From: Diaphorobacter ruginosibacter
GTDB taxonomy: Bacteria; Pseudomonadota; Gammaproteobacteria; Burkholderiales; Burkholderiaceae_C
Length of the DNA: 64,000 nt
Direction of reading: 5' to 3'
NCBI RefSeq assembly: GCF_014395975.1
Contig: NZ_CP060714.1
Coordinates: forward strand, 1,984,001 to 2,048,000
Part shown: positions 17,558 to 26,935 of the stretch, one piece after another
Position numbering within the stretch: position 1 is the stretch's first letter
Layout: each line of letters opens with the position of its first letter
Translations under genes and position numbers: made by a program
Notes under the pieces: generated by a model
Databases searched by the model: none
Told to the model about the DNA's origin: nothing
What the model saw: only the letters and a program-made list of their open reading frames with translations

Positions 17558-17712
17558 GGTCAATGTCCGGTTGAAATGAGGTCTGGGGTGGAGAGCTGCA
17601 CTTCTGTGCTGCTCGATGGAATGAATTGTGATGGCGGAACGATCTTTTGATTAGATGGCAAAATTGCGATTGATTGTCCCGAATATCGAACTAATTAACC
17701 GGATGGACCACC

Positions 17713-18618
17713 ATGCAAGACCTCAATGACATGCTGTACTTTGCCGAAATCGTGGAGCATGGCGGCTTCACTGCCGCGAGCAAGGCGCTGGGTATTCCGA
17801 AGTCCCGGCTGTCGCGCCGGATCACCGAACTGGAGGCGCAGCTCGGTGTGCGGCTGCTCCAGCGCACCACGCGCAAGCTCTCGCTGACGGAAGTGGGCGA
17901 GACCTATCTGCGCCACTGCCAGTCCATGCGAGACGAGGCCCAGGCAGCGGCCGATGCCGTTGCGCAGGTGCAGACAGTGCCGCGCGGCACCGTGCGCGTG
18001 ACCTGTCCGGTCACCCTGGCGCAGACGGTGCTCGGCGAACTCATACCGACCTACATGGCGCGCTGCCCGGAGGTCCGGCTGGAGATGCGCGTGCTCAACC
18101 GGCCGATCAACCTGGTCGAGGAGGGTATCGACGTGGCCCTGCGCGTTCGCAATTCGCTCGAGGAAAGCGGCAGCATGGTGGTCAAGCGCCTCGGGGAAGG
18201 GCGCGTCAGGCTGGTGGCAAGCCCCGAGCTCCTGATCCGGCAGGGAACGCCTCGCGTGCCGCAGGATCTGGAGCGCCTGGACAGTCTGTCCATTTCGATC
18301 GACGAAGGTCGCACCACACTGCAGCTCTTCAACGATGAGGGCGAGGAGGCCGTGGTGCAACTGAAGCCGCGCTACGTGGTCGACGATCTTCAGATGGTCA
18401 AGTTCGCCGCGATTGGCGGCACGGGGTTCTGCTGGCTGCCCGACTATCTGTGCCACAAGGAGCTGCAGGACGGTCGCCTGGTCGAGTTGCTGCCAGGGTG
18501 GACCCAGCGCGGCGGCATCGTGCATGCGGTGTTTCCATCCCGCCGCGGCCTGCTGCCTGCGGTACGCAGCTTCCTGGACTTTCTCGGAGAGACCATACCC
18601 CAGCGCAGTCGGCTCTGA
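17713..18618 (+). CDS. LysR-family transcriptional regulator
   Basis: A 301-residue LysR regulator. The N-terminal winged helix is clear (FAEIVEHGGFTAASKALGIPKSRLSRRITELEAQLG, given here only as its ends: FAEIVEHGG, then LEAQLG), followed by the two-lobed effector domain from about residue 90. It is divergent from azoR, and LysR proteins usually control the divergent gene; azoreductase/quinone-reductase pairs of this kind respond to electrophiles or quinones in other bacteria. The 155-base spacer 17558-17712 is A+T-rich near the regulator start and contains GAT..ATC symmetry suited to a LysR site, but no box could be fixed. Confidence 0.9.
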   Translation: MQDLNDMLYFAEIVEHGGFTAASKALGIPKSRLSRRITELEAQLGVRLLQRTTRKLSLTEVGETYLRHCQSMRDEAQAAADAVAQVQTVPRGTVRVTCPVTLAQTVLGELIPTYMARCPEVRLEMRVLNRPINLVEEGIDVALRVRNSLEESGSMVVKRLGEGRVRLVASPELLIRQGTPRVPQDLERLDSLSISIDEGRTTLQLFNDEGEEAVVQLKPRYVVDDLQMVKFAAIGGTGFCWLPDYLCHKELQDGRLVELLPGWTQRGGIVHAVFPSRRGLLPAVRSFLDFLGETIPQRSRL

Positions 18619-18755
18619 GCCTCTATCGCCCTGCAGGGCCCGCCAATCCTTCTATATTCCAAATTTCGATAAATTAACAAAAATATATTCGTTTGAGTTT
18701 TAAGTATGTGTCTCCACAATGTGTTCACCTTTAGAAACACCGAGACGTAGACATA

Positions 18756-19766
18756 ATGATTTCGACCCGCTCACTCAAGACCCTGATTGCCGCCGTCGCC
18801 GTGGTGGCCGGCAGTGCCGTTTCCGCCCAGTCGTCCAATACGCTGCTCAACGTCTCCTACGACGTGGCGCGAGAGTTCTATAAGGACTACAACCAGGCCT
18901 TCATTGCTCACTACAAGAAGACCACCGGCAAGGACGTGAAGGTGGACCAGGCGCACGGCGGCTCCAGCGCCCAGGCTCGCGCCGTGAATGACGGCCTGGA
19001 AGCCGACGTGGTGACCTTCAACACCACCACCGACATCGATTTCCTGGCGGGCAACGGCGTGGTCGCGAAGGACTGGGCGAAGAAGTTCCCGAACGACGCG
19101 TCGCCCACCACCTCGACCATGCTGTTCCTGGTGCGCAATGGCAATCCCAAGAACATCAAGGATTGGGAAGACCTGATCCGCCCCGACGTGAAGGTCGTCG
19201 TGGTCAACCCGAAGACCGGCGGCAACGGCCGCTACGCCTATCTGGCTGCATGGGGCTATGTCCGCGAGAAGGGCGGCACCGACGCACAGGCCGCGGAATT
19301 CGTGGGCAAGCTGTTCAAGAACGTGCCTGTGCTGGGCAAGGGCGGCCGCGATGCGACCAGCATCTTCCTGCAACGCAACATCGGCGATGCGCTGATCACC
19401 TTCGAGTCGGAAGTTGTTTCCGTGGAACGTGAATTCGGCAAGGGCAAGGTCGATGCGATCCATCCGTCGGTGAGCATCGTGGCCGAAAACCCCGTGGCCG
19501 TGGTCGACCGCACCGTTGCGAAGAAGGGCACGCGCGAACTGGCGACCGAGTACCTGAACTATCTGTACTCGGACGAGGCCCAGGAGATCGCCGCAAAGCA
19601 CGCTCTGCGCCCGCGCTCGGAAGCGGTGCTGAAGAAGCATGCCGACGTGTTCAAGCCGATCAAGCAGTTCACCGTGGCGAAGTACTTCGGCTCGCTGGGC
19701 GAGGCGCAGAAGGTGCACTTCAATGACGGCGGCCAGTTCGACAAGCTGTACACGCCCGGCAAGTAA
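18756..19766 (+). CDS. sbp: Sulfate ABC transporter substrate-binding protein
   Basis: A 336-residue periplasmic protein with a cleavable signal peptide of about 24 residues ending VSAQSS. Family signatures are NVSYDVAREFYKDYN, VDQAHGGSSAQARAV and the central NPKTGGNGRYAYLAAWGY, all typical of Sbp/CysP, which bind sulfate or thiosulfate without metal. It heads the cluster sbp-cysT-cysW-cysA. The 137-base region upstream is very A+T-rich and is the expected place for CysB activation; no exact CysB site can be given. Confidence 0.95.
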   Translation: MISTRSLKTLIAAVAVVAGSAVSAQSSNTLLNVSYDVAREFYKDYNQAFIAHYKKTTGKDVKVDQAHGGSSAQARAVNDGLEADVVTFNTTTDIDFLAGNGVVAKDWAKKFPNDASPTTSTMLFLVRNGNPKNIKDWEDLIRPDVKVVVVNPKTGGNGRYAYLAAWGYVREKGGTDAQAAEFVGKLFKNVPVLGKGGRDATSIFLQRNIGDALITFESEVVSVEREFGKGKVDAIHPSVSIVAENPVAVVDRTVAKKGTRELATEYLNYLYSDEAQEIAAKHALRPRSEAVLKKHADVFKPIKQFTVAKYFGSLGEAQKVHFNDGGQFDKLYTPGK

Positions 19767-19934
19767 GCCTGGCGGCATCCCGGGTCACCGCGCGCCACTT
19801 CCCTGAGCCAGCGGTGGCACACGGGTGCCACGGGGCGGCTCATGTGCGTGCTCCGCTGGCTCGGGCCGCGCGCATCGAACATTGACCATTACCCTGGGCC
19901 GCGCTCCCATTTCACACCAAGAAGACACCGATTT

Positions 19935-20810
19935 ATGACTGCTGCGGCGCTGAACGCATCGCCCGGGGGAACCGCCACCCCGCGCGGGCCCAAACGTGTG
20001 CTGCCCGGGTTCGGGCTCACGCTGGGCTACACGCTTTTCTACCTGAGCATCATCGTGCTGATTCCCTTGGCCGCGCTGCTGTTCAGAACCTTCCAGATGA
20101 CCTGGCCAGAGTTCTGGGAGGCCGTGGCCGCCCCGCGCGTGCTGGCGTCCTACCGGCTCACGTTCGGCGCCTCGTTCATCGCGGCCTGTGTGAACCTGGT
20201 GTTCGGCCTGCTCGTGGCATGGGTGCTGGTGCGCTATCAGTTTCCCGGCAAGAAGATCGTGGATGCGCTGGTCGATCTGCCATTTGCGCTGCCCACCGCC
20301 GTGGCCGGCATTTCGCTCACCGCGCTGCTCGCTGGCAATGGCTGGGTGGGGCAGTACCTCGAGCCGCTCGGCATCCAGCTGGCGTTCAATCCCAATGGCG
20401 TGGTGATCGCGCTGATCTTCATCGGGCTGCCGTTCGTGGTGCGCACGGTGCAGCCGGTGCTCGAGGATTCCGAAAAGGAACTCGAGGAGGCAGCGACCAG
20501 CCTGGGTGCAACGCGCTGGCAGATCTTCTACAAGGTGATCCTGCCGGGCATCACGCCCGCGCTGCTCACGGGCTTTGCGATGGCCTTCGCCCGCGCGATC
20601 GGTGAGTATGGCTCCGTCATCTTCATCGCGGGCAACATGCCCATGGTCTCGGAGATCACGCCGCTCATCATCATCGGCAAGCTCGAGCAATACGACTACC
20701 GGGGCGCGACCGCCGTGGCCGTGACCATGCTGTTCTTCTCCTTCATCATGCTGCTGGTCATCAACGGCCTGCAGGCTTGGCAGCGCAAGCGTCAGGGGGC
20801 ACCGCTGTGA
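19935..20810 (+). CDS. cysT: Sulfate ABC transporter permease CysT
   Basis: A 291-residue inner-membrane subunit with six hydrophobic segments, starting at 19935 after an A+T-poor 168-base leader. The permease signature EEAATSLGATRWQIFYKVILP near residues 188-208 docks with CysA. The start chosen matches the family N-terminus; the upstream frame is not coding. It overlaps cysW by four bases (GTGA), so translation is coupled. With CysW it forms the channel for sulfate/thiosulfate. Confidence 0.93.
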   Translation: MTAAALNASPGGTATPRGPKRVLPGFGLTLGYTLFYLSIIVLIPLAALLFRTFQMTWPEFWEAVAAPRVLASYRLTFGASFIAACVNLVFGLLVAWVLVRYQFPGKKIVDALVDLPFALPTAVAGISLTALLAGNGWVGQYLEPLGIQLAFNPNGVVIALIFIGLPFVVRTVQPVLEDSEKELEEAATSLGATRWQIFYKVILPGITPALLTGFAMAFARAIGEYGSVIFIAGNMPMVSEITPLIIIGKLEQYDYRGATAVAVTMLFFSFIMLLVINGLQAWQRKRQGAPL

Positions 20811-21775
20811 ACGAATCGCATTATTTCCTGCTGACGGTCATTGGCGCGATGCTCGCGCTGGTTCTGGTGGCCTACCGCCTGACCGCACCGAAGAAGGGCG
20901 GCAAGCCCGAGAAGCTCACGACGACCGAGCCGCGTGCCGTGCGCTGGATCCTGATCGGCACCATGTTGGTGTTCCTGCTGCTGTTCCTCGTGCTGCCGCT
21001 CGCCGCGGTGTTCACCGAGGCGCTGCGCAAGGGCGTGGATGCCTACCTGGCCGGCCTGCGCGAACCCGATGCCTGGTCCGCGATCAAGCTCACGCTGATC
21101 ACCGCGGTGATTGCCGTACCGTTGAACCTGGTGTTCGGCGTGGCCGCGGCCTGGTGCATTGCCAAGTTCGACTTCAAGGGCAAGGCGTTCCTGATCACGC
21201 TGATCGACCTGCCTTTCTCGATTTCACCCGTGGTGGTCGGCCTGATGTACGTGCTGGTGTTCGGTGCGCAGGGCTGGCTGGGCCCCTGGCTCGCCGCGCA
21301 CGACATCAAGATCATCTTCGCCGTGCCGGGCATCGTGCTCGCCACGATCTTCGTGACCTTTCCGTTCATCGCCCGCGAGCTGATTCCGCTGATGCAGTCG
21401 CAGGGAAATGACGAAGAGCAGGCCGCGATCGTGCTGGGCGCGAGTGGCTGGCAGACTTTCTGGCACGTGACGCTGCCCAACATCAAGTGGGGCCTGCTGT
21501 ACGGCGTGATCCTCTGCAACGCCCGGGCGATGGGCGAATTCGGCGCCGTGTCGGTGGTCTCGGGCCACATCCGGGGTCAGACCAACACGATTCCGCTGCA
21601 CGTGGAAATTCTCTACAACGAGTACCAATCGGTGGCCGCATTTGCCGCTGCCTCGCTGCTGGCCCTGCTGGCACTGGTGACGCTGGTGATCAAGTCGGTG
21701 GCCGAGTGGCAGGCGGAAAAGCAGATGGAAGCCGCCGCCGCGATGCCGCCGGAACGCCCCACGACGGCCGGCTGA
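20807..21775 (+). CDS. cysW: Sulfate ABC transporter permease CysW
   Basis: The second membrane subunit (322 residues) of the sulfate importer, beginning at the GTG inside the cysT stop. It is somewhat longer than usual because it carries an extra N-terminal membrane segment (residues ~6-24) and a charged linker (KKGGKPEKL) before the standard six helices. The coupling motif near residues 200-220 reads EEQAAIVLGASGWQTFWHV. cysA follows after 54 bases. Confidence 0.92.
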   Translation: MNESHYFLLTVIGAMLALVLVAYRLTAPKKGGKPEKLTTTEPRAVRWILIGTMLVFLLLFLVLPLAAVFTEALRKGVDAYLAGLREPDAWSAIKLTLITAVIAVPLNLVFGVAAAWCIAKFDFKGKAFLITLIDLPFSISPVVVGLMYVLVFGAQGWLGPWLAAHDIKIIFAVPGIVLATIFVTFPFIARELIPLMQSQGNDEEQAAIVLGASGWQTFWHVTLPNIKWGLLYGVILCNARAMGEFGAVSVVSGHIRGQTNTIPLHVEILYNEYQSVAAFAAASLLALLALVTLVIKSVAEWQAEKQMEAAAAMPPERPTTAG

Positions 21776-21829
21776 TGAATTGACTTCCTCTCGCGCCGAG
21801 GCGCGGGAGGGAACAGGAAGGATTACAGA

Positions 21830-22957
21830 ATGAGCATCGAAATTCGCAACGTCAGCAAGCAGTTCGGCGATTTCCAGGCATTGCGCGACGTCAACCTCGA
21901 CATCAAGTCCGGCGAGCTCATCGCCTTGCTTGGTCCCTCGGGCTGCGGCAAGACCACGCTGCTGCGCATCATCGCGGGCCTGGAGACGGCCGATGTCGGC
22001 ACCATCTCCTTCAGCGGCGAGGACACAACCGATGTGCACGTGCGTGATCGCAACGTGGGCTTCGTGTTCCAGCACTATGCGCTGTTCCGGCACATGACGG
22101 TCTTCGACAACGTCGCCTTCGGCCTGCGCGTGAAGCCGCGCAAGGAACGCCCGAGCGAGGCCCAGATCAAGGAGAAGGTGATGAACCTGCTCAAGCTGGT
22201 GCAGCTCGACTGGATCGCCGACCGCTATCCTTCCCAGCTCTCTGGCGGCCAGCGCCAGCGTATCGCCCTTGCGCGCGCGCTGGCGGTGGAGCCCAAGGTG
22301 CTGCTGCTTGACGAGCCGTTCGGTGCGCTGGATGCCAAGGTGCGCAAGGAGCTGCGCCGCTGGCTGCGCCGACTGCATGACGAGTTGCACGTCACCTCGA
22401 TCTTCGTCACGCACGATCAGGAGGAGGCGCTCGAGGTGGCCGACCGCGTGGTGGTCATCAACAAGGGCAAGATCGAGCAGGAGGGCACGCCGCAGCAGGT
22501 CTGGGACAATCCCGCCAGCCCGTTCGTCTATGGCTTCCTGGGCGACGTGAACCTGTTCAAGGGCCGCGCAAGCGACGGCCGCGTGTACCTGGACGACGGC
22601 ATGCAGCTCGACAGTGTCGATGCCGCCAATGCGAACGAGGCCAAGGCCTTTGCCTTCGTGCGCCCGCACGACCTGGACGTGGAGCGTTACTCGCCAGGCC
22701 AGGCGCTCGATGCGCAGGGCCGCCCGCGCGGTATCGTTGCACAATTGTCGCGGGCGATTGTCGTCGGACCGATTGCGCGGTTGGAACTTATCCCGGAATC
22801 CGATAACCAATCGGCGGACAATACGACCTCGGAATCGATCATCGAAGCGCAGATTCCGGCGCAGCAGTTTCGTGACCAGGGGCTGCGCGAGGGCGAGATG
22901 CTGGTGGTGACACCACGCCACGCCAAGGTTTTCCTGGACCAAGCTGCCGGTATCTGA
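21830..22957 (+). CDS. cysA: Sulfate ABC transporter ATPase CysA
   Basis: A 375-residue ATPase. Walker A is GPSGCGKTT near residue 36, the signature is LSGGQRQRIALARAL near 133, and Walker B is VLLLDEPFGALD. Residues ~240-360 form the TOBE-like regulatory domain usual in CysA. It energises uptake of sulfate or thiosulfate through CysTW. Upstream, AACAGGAAGGATTACAG provides a strong ribosome-binding site for the ATG at 21830. The next gene, dsbB, starts 62 bases on and may be read through. Confidence 0.95.
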   Translation: MSIEIRNVSKQFGDFQALRDVNLDIKSGELIALLGPSGCGKTTLLRIIAGLETADVGTISFSGEDTTDVHVRDRNVGFVFQHYALFRHMTVFDNVAFGLRVKPRKERPSEAQIKEKVMNLLKLVQLDWIADRYPSQLSGGQRQRIALARALAVEPKVLLLDEPFGALDAKVRKELRRWLRRLHDELHVTSIFVTHDQEEALEVADRVVVINKGKIEQEGTPQQVWDNPASPFVYGFLGDVNLFKGRASDGRVYLDDGMQLDSVDAANANEAKAFAFVRPHDLDVERYSPGQALDAQGRPRGIVAQLSRAIVVGPIARLELIPESDNQSADNTTSESIIEAQIPAQQFRDQGLREGEMLVVTPRHAKVFLDQAAGI

Positions 22958-23019
22958 GGCCACTTTCCCGCGACAAGCCGGAAGCTGGCCACGGAAGGCC
23001 GGTTTCCAAAGGACAAAAA

Positions 23020-23523
23020 GTGGTTTTCAACTGGATTTCGCGGGCTCCGCGTCAGGTTCTCGGGCTCATCAGCCTGGCATGTATCGCCATGCTGGCATTC
23101 GGCATGTATCTGCAGCACGTCGTGGGGCTCGAGCCATGCCCGATGTGCATCGTGCAGCGCTATGCGCTCATTCTCGTGGCCGTCTTCGCCGGCATCGGTG
23201 CGATGCGCTCCGGCCCCGGCTGGTGGAAGACCTGGAGCTTCCTGGCACTGCTGATGGCCGGCTTCGGAGCCTTCGTGGCCGCACGCCAGAGCTTTCTTCA
23301 GTGGTACCCGCCGGAGTTCGCCACCTGCGGTCGCGACTTCTACGGGATGATCGAGAACTATCCGATCAGCCGCTCCATTCCGATGATCTTCCGTGGATCG
23401 GGTGACTGCACCGCCATCGACTGGACTTTCCTGGGCGGCTCCATCGCCAACTGGTCCTTCGTGTGCTTTGCGATCATCGCCATCGCACTGCTCGTGGCGC
23501 TGGTGCGCGGCGGCAGGCGTTGA
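23020..23523 (+). CDS. dsbB: Disulfide bond formation protein DsbB
   Basis: A 167-residue inner-membrane protein with four hydrophobic segments that reoxidises DsbA and passes electrons to quinone. Both periplasmic cysteine pairs are present: CPMC near residues 39-42, and the second pair Cys in FATCGRDF near 103 and GDCTAIDW near 130. It begins at a GTG preceded by AAAGGACAAAAA, a good ribosome-binding site. It lies between cysA and a beta-lactamase gene in the same direction. Confidence 0.93.
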   Translation: MVFNWISRAPRQVLGLISLACIAMLAFGMYLQHVVGLEPCPMCIVQRYALILVAVFAGIGAMRSGPGWWKTWSFLALLMAGFGAFVAARQSFLQWYPPEFATCGRDFYGMIENYPISRSIPMIFRGSGDCTAIDWTFLGGSIANWSFVCFAIIAIALLVALVRGGRR

Positions 23524-23592
23524 AGCTTGTTCGATGAGTCGAATCAAGGCTCCCCGGCATGTGCGGGGGCTATGTGTTGGCGGGACCGAAGA

Positions 23593-24546
23593 ATGAACGA
23601 CATGAACATGCAGCGGCGCCAGTGGCTGTCGCTGGGCCTGCTGGGCGCCGCAGGTGTTTCGCTGACCGGTTGCGGTACGGTGAAGCAGTTCACGGGCCTC
23701 GGGGATGGCGACGCGAAGGCGAAGGGCCACTCCTTCGAGCAGCGGCTTGCCGAACTGGAGGCGCGAAGCGGTGGCCGCCTCGGCCTGTCGGTGCAGATAC
23801 TGGGCAGCGAGCGCACGTTGAGCCGTCGCGAGGACGAGGCTTTTCCCATGTGCAGCACGTTCAAGCTGCTGCTGGCGGCCCGCATCCTGCACCTGTCCCA
23901 GTTGGGCGAGTTTCCGCTGGAACAGGCGCTGCTCTACGAGAAGCGCGACCTGGTGCCCTATTCACCCGTCACCGAAAAATTCGCGGACGCCCAGGGCATG
24001 ACGGTGCGCGAACTCTGCGAAGCCGCCGTGGTGGCAAGCGACAACACCGCTGCCAACCTGCTGCTCAACCTCCAGGGCGGTCCGGCGGGCCTGACCCGCT
24101 GGCTGCGCATGAGCGGCGATATGAAGACGCGGCTCGATCGCATCGAACCCGACCTGAACACCGCGATCATCGGCGATCCGCGCGACACCACCACGCCGCG
24201 TGCCATGGCACGCACCACGCTTTCGCTGCTGACGGATGCCAAGGGTGAGTTGGCACCCGAAAGCCAAAAGCAGCTCCAGGACTGGCTGCTTGCCAGCCGT
24301 ACCGGCGACAAACGCCTGCGTGCAGGCATGCCCGGAGAATGGACGGTGGGAGGCAAGACCGGCTCCGGCGATAACGGCACGGCCAATGAGGTCAGTGTGG
24401 TCTGGGCGGGGAAGGATGCGGCGCCGATGCTGGTGAGCGCATTCCTGACCGGAGCGATGAAGGTCGACTCCGACGGCCGCGATGCCGTGCTGGCGGATGT
24501 GGGCCGCGTGGTGGCCGACTGGTACCGGAGCGGCAAGGCTTCCTAG
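23593..24546 (+). CDS. Class A beta-lactamase, predicted lipoprotein
   Basis: A 317-residue serine beta-lactamase that hydrolyses penicillin- or cephalosporin-type antibiotics. The four catalytic elements are intact: STFK (nucleophile Ser88 here), SDN near residue 149, the omega-loop Glu in RIEPDLN, and KTG in GGKTGSGDNGTAN. The N-terminus has RRQWLSLGLLGAAGVSLTGC, a twin-arginine-like signal ending in a lipobox, so the mature enzyme is probably anchored through Cys27. Mature Cys residues correspond to Ambler 69 and 123, without the usual partners at 238 and 77. No divergent ampR-like gene is present, so expression is likely constitutive. Spectrum cannot be deduced. Confidence 0.92.
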   Translation: MNDMNMQRRQWLSLGLLGAAGVSLTGCGTVKQFTGLGDGDAKAKGHSFEQRLAELEARSGGRLGLSVQILGSERTLSRREDEAFPMCSTFKLLLAARILHLSQLGEFPLEQALLYEKRDLVPYSPVTEKFADAQGMTVRELCEAAVVASDNTAANLLLNLQGGPAGLTRWLRMSGDMKTRLDRIEPDLNTAIIGDPRDTTTPRAMARTTLSLLTDAKGELAPESQKQLQDWLLASRTGDKRLRAGMPGEWTVGGKTGSGDNGTANEVSVVWAGKDAAPMLVSAFLTGAMKVDSDGRDAVLADVGRVVADWYRSGKAS

Positions 24547-24594
24547 GCATTAACGGTGGGAGGCGTGACGGCACGCGGCCGTCTTGTCACAGCA

Positions 24595-25278
24595 TTAGAC
24601 CGCAGGGCGCGTGGACTGAGCCGAGCCATCGAATACCGTTGGCCCGGTGGTTCCGGGAACCCATACCGGGTAGGTCTCCATCACCTCGGCGTACAGCGCC
24701 GAGTCCATCCAGCGTTGCAGCCAGGCCTGCAAGTGTGGCCATGGCTTGCGGGCCCAGGCGTCCTTGTCGATGTGCGCGAACTGGCGCACGAAAGGACGCA
24801 GGGCCATGTCGGCCAGGCCCGGGTTGACACCCAGGAGATAGCCCGTGGCCGCGAGCTGTTCGTCGAGGGAGCCCAGCCACTCGTCTGCGATCCGCGCGGC
24901 TTCCGCGACTTCATCGCTGCCATGGCGATCGGGGTACTTGCTGCGGTCGAGCGCCGGCTTGAAATGCCGGTCGTTGCGCTCGATGAGTGCAAGCATGGCC
25001 TGCTGCGTACCATCAGTCGGTTGCAGCCAACCATCGGCGTCACGGCCCTGCAATGCGTGCAGCATGATGTCCAGGCTTTGCTCGATGACGCGGCCATCGG
25101 CCAGCACCAGAACGGGAACGGTCGCCTTGGGCGAGACCTGCAACAGGGACTGCGGCTTGTCGCGCAGCTTGATTTCCCGAAGCTCGCAGGCGAAGCCGCT
25201 ATAGGCGAGTGCGAGTCTGGCGCGTATCGCGTAGGGGCAGCGGCGGAAAGAATAGAGAACAGGCAGGGCGGACGTCAT
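24595..25278 (-). CDS. Glutathione S-transferase family protein
   Basis: A 227-residue cytoplasmic GST. The N-terminal thioredoxin fold has RRCPYAIRARLAL, a CPYA motif close to that of glutaredoxin-2/omega-like GSTs, followed by the cis-proline region ATVPVLVL and EQSLDIM that bind glutathione. Residues ~90-215 are the helical C-domain. It is convergent with the beta-lactamase gene, with only a weak 6-bp hairpin (24567-24583) between them. It lies 105 bases downstream of the first RidA gene in the same direction and may be read from it. Confidence 0.85.
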   Translation of the reverse strand: MTSALPVLYSFRRCPYAIRARLALAYSGFACELREIKLRDKPQSLLQVSPKATVPVLVLADGRVIEQSLDIMLHALQGRDADGWLQPTDGTQQAMLALIERNDRHFKPALDRSKYPDRHGSDEVAEAARIADEWLGSLDEQLAATGYLLGVNPGLADMALRPFVRQFAHIDKDAWARKPWPHLQAWLQRWMDSALYAEVMETYPVWVPGTTGPTVFDGSAQSTRPAV

Positions 25279-25383
25279 GCACTGATTGTCCGCCAGTATC
25301 GATACACCCGGGCCGTCCGGCTCACGATGCTCTTCAAGGAAGGCAACTGCCGAAGGCGGGCGTCGAGCGGAGGCCGGGAGTGG

Positions 25384-25731
25384 TCAGGCGACCGCCACCA
25401 CGCCGATTTCCACGGTGAACGCAGGACGCGCCAATGCCGACTCCACGCAGGCACGCGCCGGTGCGTGGCCTGCTGGAACCCATGCATCCCACACGGAATT
25501 CATCTGCTCGAACGTCGTGTGATCGGCCAGCCAGATCGTGGCCTGCACGATCTTGGTCTTGTCCGTTCCGGACTCGGCGAGCAGTGCATCGATCTTGTCG
25601 AGGATTTCCCGGGTCTGGCCGGCGACGTCCTTGGCGGTGTCGGTGGCAACCTGGCCGGCGAGGAACACGAAGCCGTTGGCGATGACGGCCTGGCTCATGC
25701 GGGTGTTGGTGTGAAGGCGTTTGATGGTCAT
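25384..25731 (-). CDS. RidA/YoaB-family enamine/imine deaminase, copy 1
   Basis: A 115-residue trimer-forming protein of the Rid superfamily, which hydrolyses reactive imines/enamines to 2-oxo acids and ammonia. The carboxylate-binding Arg93 (PARACVES) and the following VEIGVVA strand with Glu108 are present. Length and the WDAWVPAGHAP segment resemble YoaB rather than classical RidA. By eye about 94 of 115 residues match the copy at 37306-37653, in the dadA operon. It lies downstream of the gntR gene on the same strand, 87 bases away, suggesting cotranscription with the regulator. Confidence 0.9.
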   Translation of the reverse strand: MTIKRLHTNTRMSQAVIANGFVFLAGQVATDTAKDVAGQTREILDKIDALLAESGTDKTKIVQATIWLADHTTFEQMNSVWDAWVPAGHAPARACVESALARPAFTVEIGVVAVA

Positions 25732-25818
25732 GAATTTTCCTTTAAGAAAAAAATAGATCTTACAACGCCCGGTCCGGCCTGTCGAAGAATGCCGTGCCGC
25801 GGTATGTGAGCGCGATGC

Positions 25819-26613
25819 TCATTCCGTCCTGGCGAGCGATGGTGGCTTCATCTTCAGGGCGGGTGCGGTGCTTGGGGTAGGGGGCTGAGAGGCCTCCCAG
25901 CCCTGGTCCTGCAGGAAGAACTTGGCCACCATCTCCTTGGTGATCTGCACGGCCCGCTTCAGGCTCAGGTCGATGTGCTCGGACAGGGCTTCCAGCGCCT
26001 CGGCCGTCTTGCGTGCGCGGATCAGCTCGACAAGCCGGGCGTGCGCGTCGAATGCGCGCGCATTCCAGTCGGACTGCTCCAGATCGATGTGGCGCGCCAC
26101 GTGGATCCGCCGTGTGACCTGTTCGAGGAATTGGCACAGTTCGCGGTTGTGCGACAGCGCGGTGAGGCGGCGGTGGAACTCCTCGTCGGTGAGCAGATGT
26201 TCGGCGCTGGACATGTTCGCGCTGTTGTCCATCACCTCTTTCCAGTAGTCCGCCAGCGACTCGATCTCGGCGTCACTGGCATGGGTGACCGCCAGATAGA
26301 CGGCGCGCCGCTCGAGCGCGATGCGCACCTGGTAGAGGTTGAACAGTTCCTCCACGCTGATGGCCTTGCGGAAGAAGCCCTTGTTCATCACGAAGTCCAG
26401 GAAGCCTTCCGCCACGAGGCGATTCAATGCCTCGCGCAGCGGCGGACGGCTGATGCCGAACTCGCGGCCCAGCGCCTGTTCGTTGATGCGCGCGCCGGGG
26501 CGAAAGTCGTAACGCATCGCTCGCTCGCGCAACTCCACATACAGCCGCTCCACGCTGCTTTCATCCCGCGTCTGCGGTACGTGTTCTGCTTTGGGTTTCT
26601 TCTTGGTTGCCAT
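25819..26613 (-). CDS. GntR-family (FCD) transcriptional regulator
   Basis: A 264-residue regulator. After a lysine-rich N-terminal tail (MATKKKPK) comes a GntR winged helix (GARINEQALGREFGISRPPLR region, residues ~38-85), then an all-helical FCD effector domain with the metal-binding His/Asp residues in EEFHRRLTALSHN and DAHARLVELI. FCD regulators bind short palindromes of the form TNGTNNNACNA and respond to organic or amino acids. The site AAGTGTCTACACTT found twice in this window fits that form, so this protein is its likely ligand. It is divergent from the indolepyruvate oxidoreductase gene and probably cotranscribed with ridA copy 1. Confidence 0.9.
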   Translation of the reverse strand: MATKKKPKAEHVPQTRDESSVERLYVELRERAMRYDFRPGARINEQALGREFGISRPPLREALNRLVAEGFLDFVMNKGFFRKAISVEELFNLYQVRIALERRAVYLAVTHASDAEIESLADYWKEVMDNSANMSSAEHLLTDEEFHRRLTALSHNRELCQFLEQVTRRIHVARHIDLEQSDWNARAFDAHARLVELIRARKTAEALEALSEHIDLSLKRAVQITKEMVAKFFLQDQGWEASQPPTPSTAPALKMKPPSLARTE

Positions 26614-26801
26614 AGGTGCGTGGGCGTTGTTGGAGAGGGGTTGCCTGCGGACGGATCCCTCGGGCCGTTCGTCTGAAAATCCGCGCCGCAACGCTTCATG
26701 GAACGGCTGCCGATTCTAGTTGCGGAGAACCCCGAGATTCCCGCAATTTCCCGGGATCATGTCACGTACCGGATCTTCGCACAAACTGTCTTGTAATGTT
26801 A

Positions 26802-26832
26802 TTGACTAATGTCGTCATAAGTGTCTACACTT
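26802..26832 (+). promoter_or_regulatory. Promoter and GntR operator of the indolepyruvate oxidoreductase gene
   Basis: TTGACT (26802-26807), 18 bases, then TACACT (26826-26831) make a sigma-70 promoter about 100 bases before the ATG at 26936. The 14-base palindrome AAGTGT-CT-ACACTT (26819-26832) covers the -10, the position of a repressor. The same promoter-operator arrangement recurs on the other strand at 37797-37827. The remaining part of the 322-base spacer 26614-26935 holds no gene. Confidence 0.75.
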
Positions 26833-26935
26833 TGATGGAGGCAGGCTTGAAGAAGAATGCAAGCGCGTCAGGGAGCCTGCACGGAACAGCAACGCATTGC
26901 CGCGCGGAGGCCTGCGCGGCGGGAGACAAACAGCC

